A stretch of 57,858 nt of DNA from Arthrobacter nitrophenolicus (GTDB lineage: Bacteria; Actinomycetota; Actinomycetes; Actinomycetales; Micrococcaceae). Shown piece by piece: positions 46,130 to 55,025 of this stretch. How positions within the stretch are numbered: position 1 is the first letter of the stretch; each line of letters begins with the position of its first letter. A program made the position numbers and the translations under genes. The stretch is from assembly GCF_000332815.1 (NCBI RefSeq), contig NZ_AOFD01000026.1, positions 1 through 57,858 on the forward strand, written 5' to 3'. A model generated the notes under the pieces. The model ran no database searches, was not told the origin of the DNA, and worked only from the letters and a program-made list of their open reading frames with translations.

Positions 46130-46545
46130 CCGGCGTGGACCAGGCAACCACAGTGGACTGGCAGGCGCTGGAAGCCGCCGCCGTCGCCGCCATGCGCAAC
46201 GCCTACGCCCCCTATTCCGGGTTTCCGGTGGGGGCAGCGGCCCTCGCCGGTGACGGGCGGATCGTCAGCGGCTGCAACGTGGAGAACGCCAGCTTCGGGC
46301 TGACCCTCTGCGCCGAGTGCGTCCTGGTAGGCAACCTGCAGATGACCGGCGGCGGACTGCTGCGCGCGTTCTACTGCGTGGACGGCAGCGGCAACATCCT
46401 GATGCCCTGCGGCCGCTGCCGGCAGCTGCTCTACGAGTTCCGCGCCCCGGACATGGAGCTCATGACCACCCGGGGCATCAAGACCATGGACCAGGTACTG
46501 CCCGACGCCTTCGGTCCCGAACACCTGGAGGAAACCGGTGACTGA
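46126..46545 (+). CDS. cdd: Cytidine deaminase
   Basis: 139 residues, normal for the small homotetrameric type. Zinc ligands and catalytic Glu: LCAECVLV (Cys-Ala-Glu) and PCGRCRQLLYE (Cys-x-x-Cys), i.e. the three-Cys class. VENASFGLT binds substrate. It turns cytidine and deoxycytidine into uridines for salvage. Its ATG overlaps the permease stop and deoA overlaps its end, so uptake and breakdown are coupled. Confidence 0.93.
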   Translation: MTGVDQATTVDWQALEAAAVAAMRNAYAPYSGFPVGAAALAGDGRIVSGCNVENASFGLTLCAECVLVGNLQMTGGGLLRAFYCVDGSGNILMPCGRCRQLLYEFRAPDMELMTTRGIKTMDQVLPDAFGPEHLEETGD

Positions 46546-47854
46546 CAGCAAAGCCGAAGCATTCGACGCCGTCGACATCATCCGCACCAAGCGGGACAAG
46601 GGCACCCTGAGTCCGGAACAGATTGACTGGACCATCGATGCCTACACCCGGGGCGCCATCGCCGACGAGCAGATGGCCGCGCTGAACATGGCCATCCTGC
46701 TGAACGGCATGAACCGGACGGAGATTGCCCGCTGGACGGCGGCCATGATCGCCTCCGGCGAGACCATGGACTTCTCCGGCCTTCGGCGGCCCGACGGCGG
46801 CCTGAAATACACCTCGGACAAGCACTCCACCGGCGGCGTGGGGGACAAGATCACCCTGCCCCTGGCCCCGCTGGTTGCGGTGTTCGGGGTGGCAGTGCCC
46901 CAGCTGTCCGGCCGCGGCCTCGGCCACACCGGCGGGACGCTGGACAAGCTGGAGTCCATCCCTGGCTGGCGTGCTTCCCTCAGCAACGAGGAAATGATGG
47001 CACAGCTGCAGGACGTCGGGGCGGTCATCTGCGCCGCCGGTGCCGGCCTGGCACCGGCGGACAAGAAGCTGTACGCGCTGCGCGACGTCACCGGCACCGT
47101 GGAAGCCATCCCCCTGATCGCCTCGTCCATCATGAGCAAGAAGATCGCCGAGGGCACCGGCTCCCTGGTCCTGGACGTGAAGGTGGGCAGCGGCGCGTTC
47201 ATGAAGGACGAAGCCTCGGCCCGCGAGCTGGCCGAAACCATGGTGGCGCTGGGCAAGGACGCAGGGGTCAACACGGTTGCCCTGCTCACCAACATGGACA
47301 CCCCGCTGGGCCTCACGGCCGGAAACGCCATCGAGGTGGAGGAATCCGTGGAGGTCCTGGCAGGGGGCGGCCCGGAGGACGTGGTGGAGCTGACGGTCCG
47401 GCTCGCGGAGGAGATGCTCGCCGCCGCAGGGGTGCACGGCGCCGACCCGGCGGCCGCGCTCAAGGACGGCCGCGCCATGGACGTGTGGAACCGGATGATC
47501 CAGGCGCAGGGCGGGGATCCCCGGGCGAAGCTGCCGGCGGCGCGGGAGTCCGAAACGGTGTACGCCCCGGCTGACGGGGTCCTCGTACAGCTGGACGCCC
47601 TGGCCGTGGGCATTGCCGCCTGGCGCCTGGGAGCAGGACGCGCCCGCAAGGAGGACGCGGTGCAGGCCGGCGCCGGCGTCAGGATGCACGCGAAGCCCGG
47701 CGCGGTGGTCCGGGCCGGGGAACCGCTGATGACCCTGCTCACCGACACCCCGGAGAAATTCGCGCGGGCCAAGGAGGCCCTGGAACACGCTGTTGTGATC
47801 GCCCCGGAAGGATCAAGGCCGGCGCAGCGGCTGATCCTGGACCGCATAGCATAG
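46538..47854 (+). CDS. deoA: Thymidine (pyrimidine-nucleoside) phosphorylase
   Basis: 438 residues from a GTG with GGAGGAAA upstream. The phosphate loop is KHSTGGVGDKITLPL and the family signature SGRGLGHTGGTLDKLESIPG; SSIMSKKIAEG and VLDVKVGSGAFMK follow, then the C-terminal PYNP domain. It splits deoxy/uridine-type nucleosides to base and (deoxy)ribose-1-phosphate, giving carbon for the cell. Confidence 0.93.
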   Translation: MTDSKAEAFDAVDIIRTKRDKGTLSPEQIDWTIDAYTRGAIADEQMAALNMAILLNGMNRTEIARWTAAMIASGETMDFSGLRRPDGGLKYTSDKHSTGGVGDKITLPLAPLVAVFGVAVPQLSGRGLGHTGGTLDKLESIPGWRASLSNEEMMAQLQDVGAVICAAGAGLAPADKKLYALRDVTGTVEAIPLIASSIMSKKIAEGTGSLVLDVKVGSGAFMKDEASARELAETMVALGKDAGVNTVALLTNMDTPLGLTAGNAIEVEESVEVLAGGGPEDVVELTVRLAEEMLAAAGVHGADPAAALKDGRAMDVWNRMIQAQGGDPRAKLPAARESETVYAPADGVLVQLDALAVGIAAWRLGAGRARKEDAVQAGAGVRMHAKPGAVVRAGEPLMTLLTDTPEKFARAKEALEHAVVIAPEGSRPAQRLILDRIA

Positions 47855-47860
47855 GGGATC

Positions 47861-48490
47861 ATGCAAGCCATCAATGACTTCATCCTCGCCGCAGCCGGGC
47901 AGCCCTGGGTGCTTTTCCTGGTGCTGGCATGCTGCGTCATTGACGGCTTCTTCCCGCCCATTCCCAGCGAGTCCGTAGTGGTGGGGCTGTCCGCCGTGGC
48001 CGCCACGGCGGACGTCCCCAACCCCTGGCTCCTGATGCTCGTAGCGGCGCTGGGTGCCTTCTCGGGGGACAACATCGCCTACCTCATCGGACGCCGCGTA
48101 GGCACCACCCGCTGGTCCTGGATGCGGCGTCCACGCATGCAAAGCGCCTTCCGCTGGGCCGGCGGGGAACTGCGGAAACGCCCGGCCTCACTCATCCTCG
48201 TTGCACGGTTCGTGCCCATCGGCCGCGTCGCGGTGAACCTGACGGCAGGCGCCACCCAGTACCACCACCTCCGCTTCATCGCCCTCACAACCCTCTCGGC
48301 CGTGCTCTGGGCGGTGTACTCGGTGGGAATAGGGCTGTTCTTCGGCCAGTGGTTCGAGGAGAACCACCTGCTGGGAGCCGTCATCGCCATCGTCTGCGCC
48401 GTGGCGCTCGGCATTGTGGTGGACGTGGTGATCAACCGCCTCCGGCGGCAGACACCGGTGGTCGAACGGATGCGGGAACCCGAAGCGTAG
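47861..48490 (+). CDS. DedA-family membrane protein, first copy
   Basis: 209 residues. DGFFPPIPSESVVVGLSAVA is the DedA/SNARE-associated re-entrant loop with the E-x-x-x-x-x-x-x pattern, and GDNIAYLIGRRVG plus VARFVPIGRVAVNLTAGAT (F/Y-x-R-x-x-P-x-x-R) the conserved proton/lipid-site motif. Such proteins act as undecaprenyl-phosphate or phospholipid flippases in studied species. It is 6 bp after deoA; TAGCAT inside the end of deoA, 8 nt before the ATG, could give a leaderless transcript. Confidence 0.87.
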   Translation: MQAINDFILAAAGQPWVLFLVLACCVIDGFFPPIPSESVVVGLSAVAATADVPNPWLLMLVAALGAFSGDNIAYLIGRRVGTTRWSWMRRPRMQSAFRWAGGELRKRPASLILVARFVPIGRVAVNLTAGATQYHHLRFIALTTLSAVLWAVYSVGIGLFFGQWFEENHLLGAVIAIVCAVALGIVVDVVINRLRRQTPVVERMREPEA

Positions 48491-48614
48491 GTGAACCGTT
48501 GTGCAACAAAGTCAAGTCATAGCGAATCCCGTCCCGCCATGGGACACTTAGGAACGATTTCCGCTACGGCAGCGTCGCTATAGCTGCGTCATCATTGTCT
48601 AGGAGCAAGACCGC

Positions 48615-49337
48615 GTGGAGTTTATTAATGAGGCCGTGCTCCATGCAGCGGGCCAGTGGTGGATCTACCCCGTCCTGCTCGTGTTTTTCTTCGTGGACGG
48701 CTTCGCCATGGTGGTCCCGAGCGAAACCCTCATCGTGGCCCTGGCAGCCTTCGCCCGGCACAGCGGCGAACCCAACCTCTGGATCCTTGGCACCACCGCG
48801 CTGGTCGGGGCCATCGCCGGGGACAACATGGCGTTCATGCTGGGACGCCGGATCGGGCTGGACCGGTGGAAATGGATGCGCCGGCCCAAGGTCAGGAAGG
48901 CCTTCAGCTGGGCGCGCTACGAGCTGGACAAGCGCGGTGCGGTCCTGATCTTCACGGCCCGCTACATCCCCTGGGGACGTGTCGCCGTCAACTACGTGGC
49001 GGGCAGCACCGGCTTCGGCCACCGCAGGTTCTTCCTCCTCGATGCCTTCGCCTGCATCACCTGGGTGGGCTACTCCATCGGAATCGGGCTGCTGGCCAGT
49101 TCCTTCCCCTGGCTGCACCACAACCCGCTGCTCAGCGCCGTCATCGCCGTCGTCTTCGCCATCATCCTCGGCATCCTGATCGACCACCTGCTCCGCTGGT
49201 GGCACAAGCACCTGGCCCGGAACGACGCTGAAGAGGTGGATGAATGGCTCGACGGCGGGCCCTCCGGCGCCCGCAACGGCCAGCCCGGGTCCAGCGTCCT
49301 TGCGCCGTCAGCCGACGGCGGCCCGGCAGCACCCTAG
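48615..49337 (+). CDS. DedA-family membrane protein, second copy
   Basis: 240 residues from a GTG with AGGAGC 9 nt upstream. It is paralogous to the previous gene: DGFAMVVPSETLIVALAAFA, GDNMAFMLGRRIGLDRWKWMRR (parts) and TARYIPWGRVAVNYVAGST line up block by block. It has an added hydrophilic C-terminal tail (about 205-240) after LIDHLLRWWHKH. The 124-bp gap before it contains CGCTATAGCTG, a possible promoter region. Confidence 0.87.
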   Translation: MEFINEAVLHAAGQWWIYPVLLVFFFVDGFAMVVPSETLIVALAAFARHSGEPNLWILGTTALVGAIAGDNMAFMLGRRIGLDRWKWMRRPKVRKAFSWARYELDKRGAVLIFTARYIPWGRVAVNYVAGSTGFGHRRFFLLDAFACITWVGYSIGIGLLASSFPWLHHNPLLSAVIAVVFAIILGILIDHLLRWWHKHLARNDAEEVDEWLDGGPSGARNGQPGSSVLAPSADGGPAAP

Positions 49338-49364
49338 CCGCTGGCTTTGCGCCCCTGCCCACCC

Positions 49365-49370
49365 TAAGGT
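49365..49370 (+). promoter_or_regulatory. -10 box of add (leaderless)
   Basis: TAAGGT with 6 nt to the GTG at 49377. Confidence 0.45.
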
Positions 49371-49376
49371 GGGAAC

Positions 49377-50507
49377 GTGACTGAGCCTATTGTTGACGCT
49401 GCCCCTGCCATGGATTTTGACCTGAAGAACCTGCCCAAGGTTTCGCTTCACGACCATCTGGACGGAGGCCTCCGCCCGGCAACCATCATCGAACTGGCCG
49501 AGGCCGTGGGGCACACCCTGCCGTCCACCGATCCCGTGGCACTGGGCCAGTGGTTCCGGGAGTCGGCCGACTCCGGCTCCCTGGTCCGCTACCTGGAAAC
49601 GTTCGACCACACCGTGGCGGTCATGCAGACCTCCGAGGGCCTGTACCGGGTGGCCAAGGAATTCGTCGAGGACCTGGCGGACGACGGCGTCGTCTACGGC
49701 GAAGTGCGGTGGGCGCCCGAACAGCACCTCCAGAAGGGCCTCACCCTGGATGAAGCCGTGGAAGCAGTCCAGGAAGGCCTCGAGGCCGGTGTTGAGTCGG
49801 TGGGGGAGAGCGGCCGTGAAATCCAGGTGGGCCAGCTGATTACGGCCATGCGCCATGCCGACCGCGGCCAGGAGATCGCCGAGCTCGCCGTCCGCCACCG
49901 CAACCGCGGCGCCGTGGGCTTCGACATCGCCGGCGCGGAAGACGGCTTCCTGCCGTCCCGCTTCAGGGACGCCTTCACCTACCTGGCCCAGCAGAACTTC
50001 CCCGCCACGGTCCACGCTGGTGAAGCTGCCGGACTGGAAAGCATCCAGTCGGCGCTCGTGGACGGCCGCGCGCTCCGCCTGGGCCACGGCGTGCGGATCG
50101 CCGAGGACATCATGGTGGAATTCGACGACGACGCCGAGGACACGATCGGCCTGGTCACCCTGGGCGACCTGTCGAGCTGGATCCGCGACCGCGGCATCGC
50201 CCTGGAAATCTGCCCTTCCTCCAACCTGCAGACCGGTGCGATCGAGCCGTTCGGCGAAAGCATCGAAAGCCACCCCCTGGACATGCTGTACCAGCTGGGC
50301 TTCAACGTCACCATCAACACCGACAACAGGCTGATGAGCGGCGTCACCCTGACGGACGAGTTCGAGCTGCTGGTGGAGACGTTCGACTACGACCTCGACG
50401 ACCTGCTCGAGCTCACCCTGAACGCCGCCGAGGCTTCCTTCCTGCCCCTGGAGGAGAAGGAGGCGCTGGTGGAGTACATCAACGACGCCTACGCCAACCT
50501 TGGCTGA
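49377..50507 (+). CDS. add: Adenosine deaminase
   Basis: 376 residues from GTG 49377. Zinc and catalytic residues: VSLHDHLDGGL (His-x-His), TVHAGEAAGL (His, Glu), RLGHGVRI, CPSSNLQTGAI and TINTDNRLMSGV (Asp). It deaminates adenosine and deoxyadenosine to inosines. It belongs by function to the nucleoside uptake and salvage region upstream. Confidence 0.93.
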   Translation: MTEPIVDAAPAMDFDLKNLPKVSLHDHLDGGLRPATIIELAEAVGHTLPSTDPVALGQWFRESADSGSLVRYLETFDHTVAVMQTSEGLYRVAKEFVEDLADDGVVYGEVRWAPEQHLQKGLTLDEAVEAVQEGLEAGVESVGESGREIQVGQLITAMRHADRGQEIAELAVRHRNRGAVGFDIAGAEDGFLPSRFRDAFTYLAQQNFPATVHAGEAAGLESIQSALVDGRALRLGHGVRIAEDIMVEFDDDAEDTIGLVTLGDLSSWIRDRGIALEICPSSNLQTGAIEPFGESIESHPLDMLYQLGFNVTINTDNRLMSGVTLTDEFELLVETFDYDLDDLLELTLNAAEASFLPLEEKEALVEYINDAYANLG

Positions 50508-51192
50508 GCAGCAGGACAACAGCACCCCCGTGGGGGAGCTGTTGTCCGTGATTGCTGCGCTCCGCGAGCACTGCCCCTGGATGGGCGCGCTCACACACGC
50601 GTCGCTCGTGGAATACCTCCTCGAGGAAGCCTACGAAGTGGCCGAAACCATCGAGGCGGGCCATCCCGATGCCGAGCTCCAGGGCGAGCTGGGCGACGTG
50701 CTGCTCCAGGTGGTGCTGCACGCCCGTCTCGCCGAGGAGCGCGGGGCCTTCAGGTTCGACGACGTCGCCCGCGGCCTGGCTGCCAAGATGGTCCGGCGGA
50801 ATCCGCATGTCTTTAGGCCCGACGGCTCGCTGCAGGACACCTTCCCGGCCACGGTGGACGAGATCGTGCAGAAATGGGACGCGGTGAAGCGGGAGGAACG
50901 GCCCGCCCGCACCAGCCACTTCGAAGGGATCCCGCAGAATCTGCCCGCGCTTGCCCGGGCACAGAAGTCGGTGGACCGCGCAGCCCGCGCCGGGGCGCCC
51001 CTGCCCGCAGGGGCCACCGCCCCCGCAACGGAGGAGGAACTCGGGGAGCTGCTCCTCGCCGTCGTACGCTCCGCGCATGACGCCGGATTCGACGCCGAAC
51101 GTGCCTTGCGCGGGGCTGTGCGGCGCTACCAGCAGGAGAAATCCGCGTCCCAACCCCATCATGACGTCCGGGGCCCGGACAGTTTTCCGTAA
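50500..51192 (+). CDS. mazG: MazG-family nucleotide pyrophosphohydrolase
   Basis: 230 residues from TTG 50500, overlapping the add stop by 8 bp. One MazG domain: LREHCPWMGALTHASLVEYLLEEAYEVAETIE (parts) and ELQGELGDVLLQVVLHARLAEE give the E-E-x-x-E and E-x-x-D metal motifs. The C-terminal part is a shortened second helical module, as in actinobacterial MazG. It removes aberrant or excess NTPs to NMP and PPi. No toxin gene is adjacent. Confidence 0.85.
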   Translation: MAEQQDNSTPVGELLSVIAALREHCPWMGALTHASLVEYLLEEAYEVAETIEAGHPDAELQGELGDVLLQVVLHARLAEERGAFRFDDVARGLAAKMVRRNPHVFRPDGSLQDTFPATVDEIVQKWDAVKREERPARTSHFEGIPQNLPALARAQKSVDRAARAGAPLPAGATAPATEEELGELLLAVVRSAHDAGFDAERALRGAVRRYQQEKSASQPHHDVRGPDSFP

Positions 51193-51209
51193 CCCGGACC
51201 ACTCTCGAC

Positions 51210-51215
51210 TACGCT
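51210..51215 (+). promoter_or_regulatory. -10 element of eno
   Basis: TACGCT followed by GG, 68 nt before the eno ATG; AAGGAG at 51270-51275 is the ribosome site. Confidence 0.4.
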
Positions 51216-51262
51216 GGTTCCTGACGAGTACGTCGAGTCTTTCTGCAAGATCCCCCCGTTAA

Positions 51263-52564
<1,302 letters not shown>

Positions 52565-52582
52565 TAGCCGCGTAAAGCATTA

Positions 52583-52618
52583 AACGGTGGCTATGGTTGA
52601 AAGACCATAGCCACCGTT
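52583..52618 (+). terminator. Terminator after eno
   Basis: A perfect 15-bp stem (AACGGTGGCTATGGT and complement) with a 6-nt loop, followed by GTTGTTT; 18 nt past the eno stop. Confidence 0.85.
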
Positions 52619-52718
52619 GTTGTTTCGGCAGCATCCGTCAGCCCGGTTGTTGACCAGCGCCGTTTTGTTGTTCAGCACAGACAGTGGCGGCCGCAGGCAG
52701 GCCGCGTTCAGGAGTGTC

Positions 52719-53375
52719 ATGGCTACCCGCCGTCCCAAAGTCCCCAAGGTCAGCCCCGCCCGTCCGGAAAGGGAAGCCGACGGCGCAGACGTCATCCAGG
52801 CGGATTTCGGCTCGGCCAAGGACAACCTGGGCCCGGCAGGACGGCCCGGCGCCGACAGCAAGCCCCGGAAGGCTCCAGCCGGCAAGGCGCCGGCACCGGG
52901 CGCATCAACAGGGCGGGCCAGGCCCGGAAAGGGCAGCAGCGCAACCAGCGGTGCCTCTGACCATCCCGCCGAGGAGGACCAGCAGCCTGTTCCGGCGAAG
53001 GCATTTTCCGGGCGGATGCTGGCACTGGCCGTGGTGATGGTGGCCATTACCATCATGCTGGCGCCCACGGTGAAGATCTTCTTCGACAAGAAGGCCGAAA
53101 TCGACGCGCTGAATGCCGATATCGCCGCGCGAGAGGCCGAAGGCGACCGGCTCCGCCAGCAGGTCTCCCGCTGGCAGGACCCCAACTACGTGAAACAACA
53201 GGCCCGCGACCGCATTAACATGGTTATGCCGGGCGAAACCGGCTACTGGGTCTTCGGCAGCGATTTGCCCGCGGGAGACACCAGCAGCCAGACCGGTGCA
53301 GCAGCACAAGACCCCGCCGATCTGCCGTGGGTGGATTCCCTGTGGGAGTCCATCGAGCGCGCGGCCACAGACTGA
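52719..53375 (+). CDS. ftsB: FtsB/DivIC-family septum formation initiator
   Basis: 218 residues from ATG 52719 with AGGAG 5 nt upstream; the open frame begins further upstream without such a site. A long Pro/Ala/Lys-rich cytoplasmic head (about 1-100) precedes one helix (MLALAVVMVAITIMLAPTV), then a coiled coil (KKAEIDALNADIAAREAEGDRL, in parts) and DPNYVKQQARDRINMVMPGE, the FtsB/DivIC signature. It is a bitopic divisome protein. Its place between eno and DUF501-ppx is conserved in actinobacteria. Confidence 0.85.
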   Translation: MATRRPKVPKVSPARPEREADGADVIQADFGSAKDNLGPAGRPGADSKPRKAPAGKAPAPGASTGRARPGKGSSATSGASDHPAEEDQQPVPAKAFSGRMLALAVVMVAITIMLAPTVKIFFDKKAEIDALNADIAAREAEGDRLRQQVSRWQDPNYVKQQARDRINMVMPGETGYWVFGSDLPAGDTSSQTGAAAQDPADLPWVDSLWESIERAATD

Positions 53376-53403
53376 ACCGCAAAAGGAAGGACGGCCCGCG
53401 ACA

Positions 53404-54075
53404 GTGGAACACAACACGGCAGCCGCCCGGGACGACTCCCGCCAACCATCAGCACACGATCTCGAAGTATTGAGCCGGCAGCTGGGACGTCCGGTCCGCG
53501 ATGTGGTGGAAATCCCCGCCCGCTGCGTGTGCGGCAACCCGCTGGTGGCGGCAACGGCTCCGCGGCTGAGCAACGGCACGCCGTTCCCCACCACCTTCTA
53601 CCTGACCCACCCCGTGATCACCTCCGCGGTATCCCGGCTTGAGGCGGCAGGGGTCATGAACACCATGAACGAGCAGCTGGCCGGCGACGCAGAACTGTCC
53701 GCCGCCTACCGGTCTGCGCACGAAGCCTACCTGGCCGCCCGGGATGCAATCGGCCGGCGGTCCGGCATCGGTGCTGTTCCGGAAATTGACAGGGTCTCCG
53801 CCGGGGGCATGCCCACGCGCGTCAAGTGCCTGCATGTCCTGGTGGGGCACTCGCTTGCTGCCGGACCGGGCGTGAATCCGCTGGGGGACGAGGCACTGCG
53901 ACAGATCCGCGAATGGTGGACGACGGACAGGTGCTATTGCGAGGGTGCCTGGGACACCACCGGCGAAGCTCCTTCCCGGGACCTCAGCCGGCATGGACCG
54001 CAGGGCCTGCCGGACATCGTGGGCCGCCCCGCCCCGGTGCGAAAGTCGGCCAATCCTGCCGAGGCCGCCCAGTGA
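53404..54075 (+). CDS. DUF501-family protein
   Basis: 223 residues from GTG 53404 with AAGGAAGG-type sites upstream. Family blocks: RDVVEIPARCVCGNPLVAAT, RLSNGTPFPTTFYLTHP, GGMPTRVKCLHVLVGHSLAAG and CYCEGAWDT. The conserved Cys and His residues (CVCG, KCLH, CYC) suggest metal binding, not shown experimentally to my knowledge. It is co-transcribed with ppx, overlapping it as GTGA. Confidence 0.85.
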   Translation: MEHNTAAARDDSRQPSAHDLEVLSRQLGRPVRDVVEIPARCVCGNPLVAATAPRLSNGTPFPTTFYLTHPVITSAVSRLEAAGVMNTMNEQLAGDAELSAAYRSAHEAYLAARDAIGRRSGIGAVPEIDRVSAGGMPTRVKCLHVLVGHSLAAGPGVNPLGDEALRQIREWWTTDRCYCEGAWDTTGEAPSRDLSRHGPQGLPDIVGRPAPVRKSANPAEAAQ

Positions 54076-55019
54076 CCCGGGTAGCCGCCATCGACTGCGG
54101 CACCAATTCCATCCGCCTGCTCATTGCCGATATCGAGCGCAGCAACGGCACCACCAGCCTTACCGACGTAGTGCGCGAGATGCGCGTGGTGCGGCTGGGC
54201 GAAGGCGTTGACGCCACCGGCGAGCTCGCCCCCGCCGCACTGGAGCGCACATTCGCTGCCACGGCCGATTACGCAGAGCTGATCCGGGAACATGGCGCTG
54301 AGGCCGTCCGGTTTGTTGCAACCTCAGCCAGCCGGGATGCCCGGAACCGGGAGGTCTTCGTGGACGGGATCCGCAACCTCCTCGGCGTGGAACCTGAAGT
54401 CATCTCCGGCGACGAGGAAGCTGCGTTGTCCTTTGCCGGTGCCAGCAGTGTCCTGCCCATCCTGGACGGCCACCAGGTACTGGTGGTGGACCTGGGCGGC
54501 GGCAGCACGGAGTTCGTCCTCGGCACCGCACAGGGCGTCACCGCAGCGAAGTCCGTGGACGTCGGCTGCGTCCGGCTGACCGAACGGCACCTGCGGAACG
54601 ATCCGCCCACCGCGGAACAGATCTCGGCCGCGGAAGCGGACGTGGACGCAGCCATGGCCCTTGCCCAACGGGACGTTCCGCTGGAGCAGGCGACCGCCGT
54701 CGTCGGTGTTGCCGGTTCCATCACCACCATCACAGCCCATGCCCTCCGGCTGCCCGAATACCGGCCGGACGACATCCACGGCGCTGAACTGCCGCTGGAC
54801 ACGGTCCGCGCCGCCGCCACGGACCTCCTGGAGATGGACCGGTCCGAGCGCGCCGGGCTGCCCTACATGCACCCGGGCCGCGTGGACGTGATCGGCGCCG
54901 GGGGACTGGTGTGGCGCAGGATCCTCGAGCGCCTGAGGGAACTCACCGGCGGCAGGATCACTACGGCGACGGCCAGCGAGCACGACATCCTCGACGGCAT
55001 TGCCCTGAGCATCGGCTGA
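54072..55019 (+). CDS. ppx: Exopolyphosphatase / guanosine-pentaphosphate phosphohydrolase family
   Basis: 315 residues from GTG 54072. Sugar-kinase/actin-like fold: RVAAIDCGTNSIRLLIADI, ATSASRDARNREVFVDG, GDEEAALSFAGA and the phosphate loop VVDLGGGSTEFVLG; also VGVAGSITTITAH. It matches the short actinobacterial Ppx/GppA type without the C-terminal HD domain, as at the eno-ftsB-DUF501 locus of Mycobacterium. It acts on polyphosphate or pppGpp; which one is not decidable here. Confidence 0.9.
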   Translation: MTRVAAIDCGTNSIRLLIADIERSNGTTSLTDVVREMRVVRLGEGVDATGELAPAALERTFAATADYAELIREHGAEAVRFVATSASRDARNREVFVDGIRNLLGVEPEVISGDEEAALSFAGASSVLPILDGHQVLVVDLGGGSTEFVLGTAQGVTAAKSVDVGCVRLTERHLRNDPPTAEQISAAEADVDAAMALAQRDVPLEQATAVVGVAGSITTITAHALRLPEYRPDDIHGAELPLDTVRAAATDLLEMDRSERAGLPYMHPGRVDVIGAGGLVWRRILERLRELTGGRITTATASEHDILDGIALSIG

Positions 55020-55025
55020 ACCCGG

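Noticed and set aside
50500..51192. MazEF-type toxin-antitoxin locus
   Set aside because: The gene has the metal motifs of MazG pyrophosphohydrolases, and no small toxin or antitoxin gene lies next to it.
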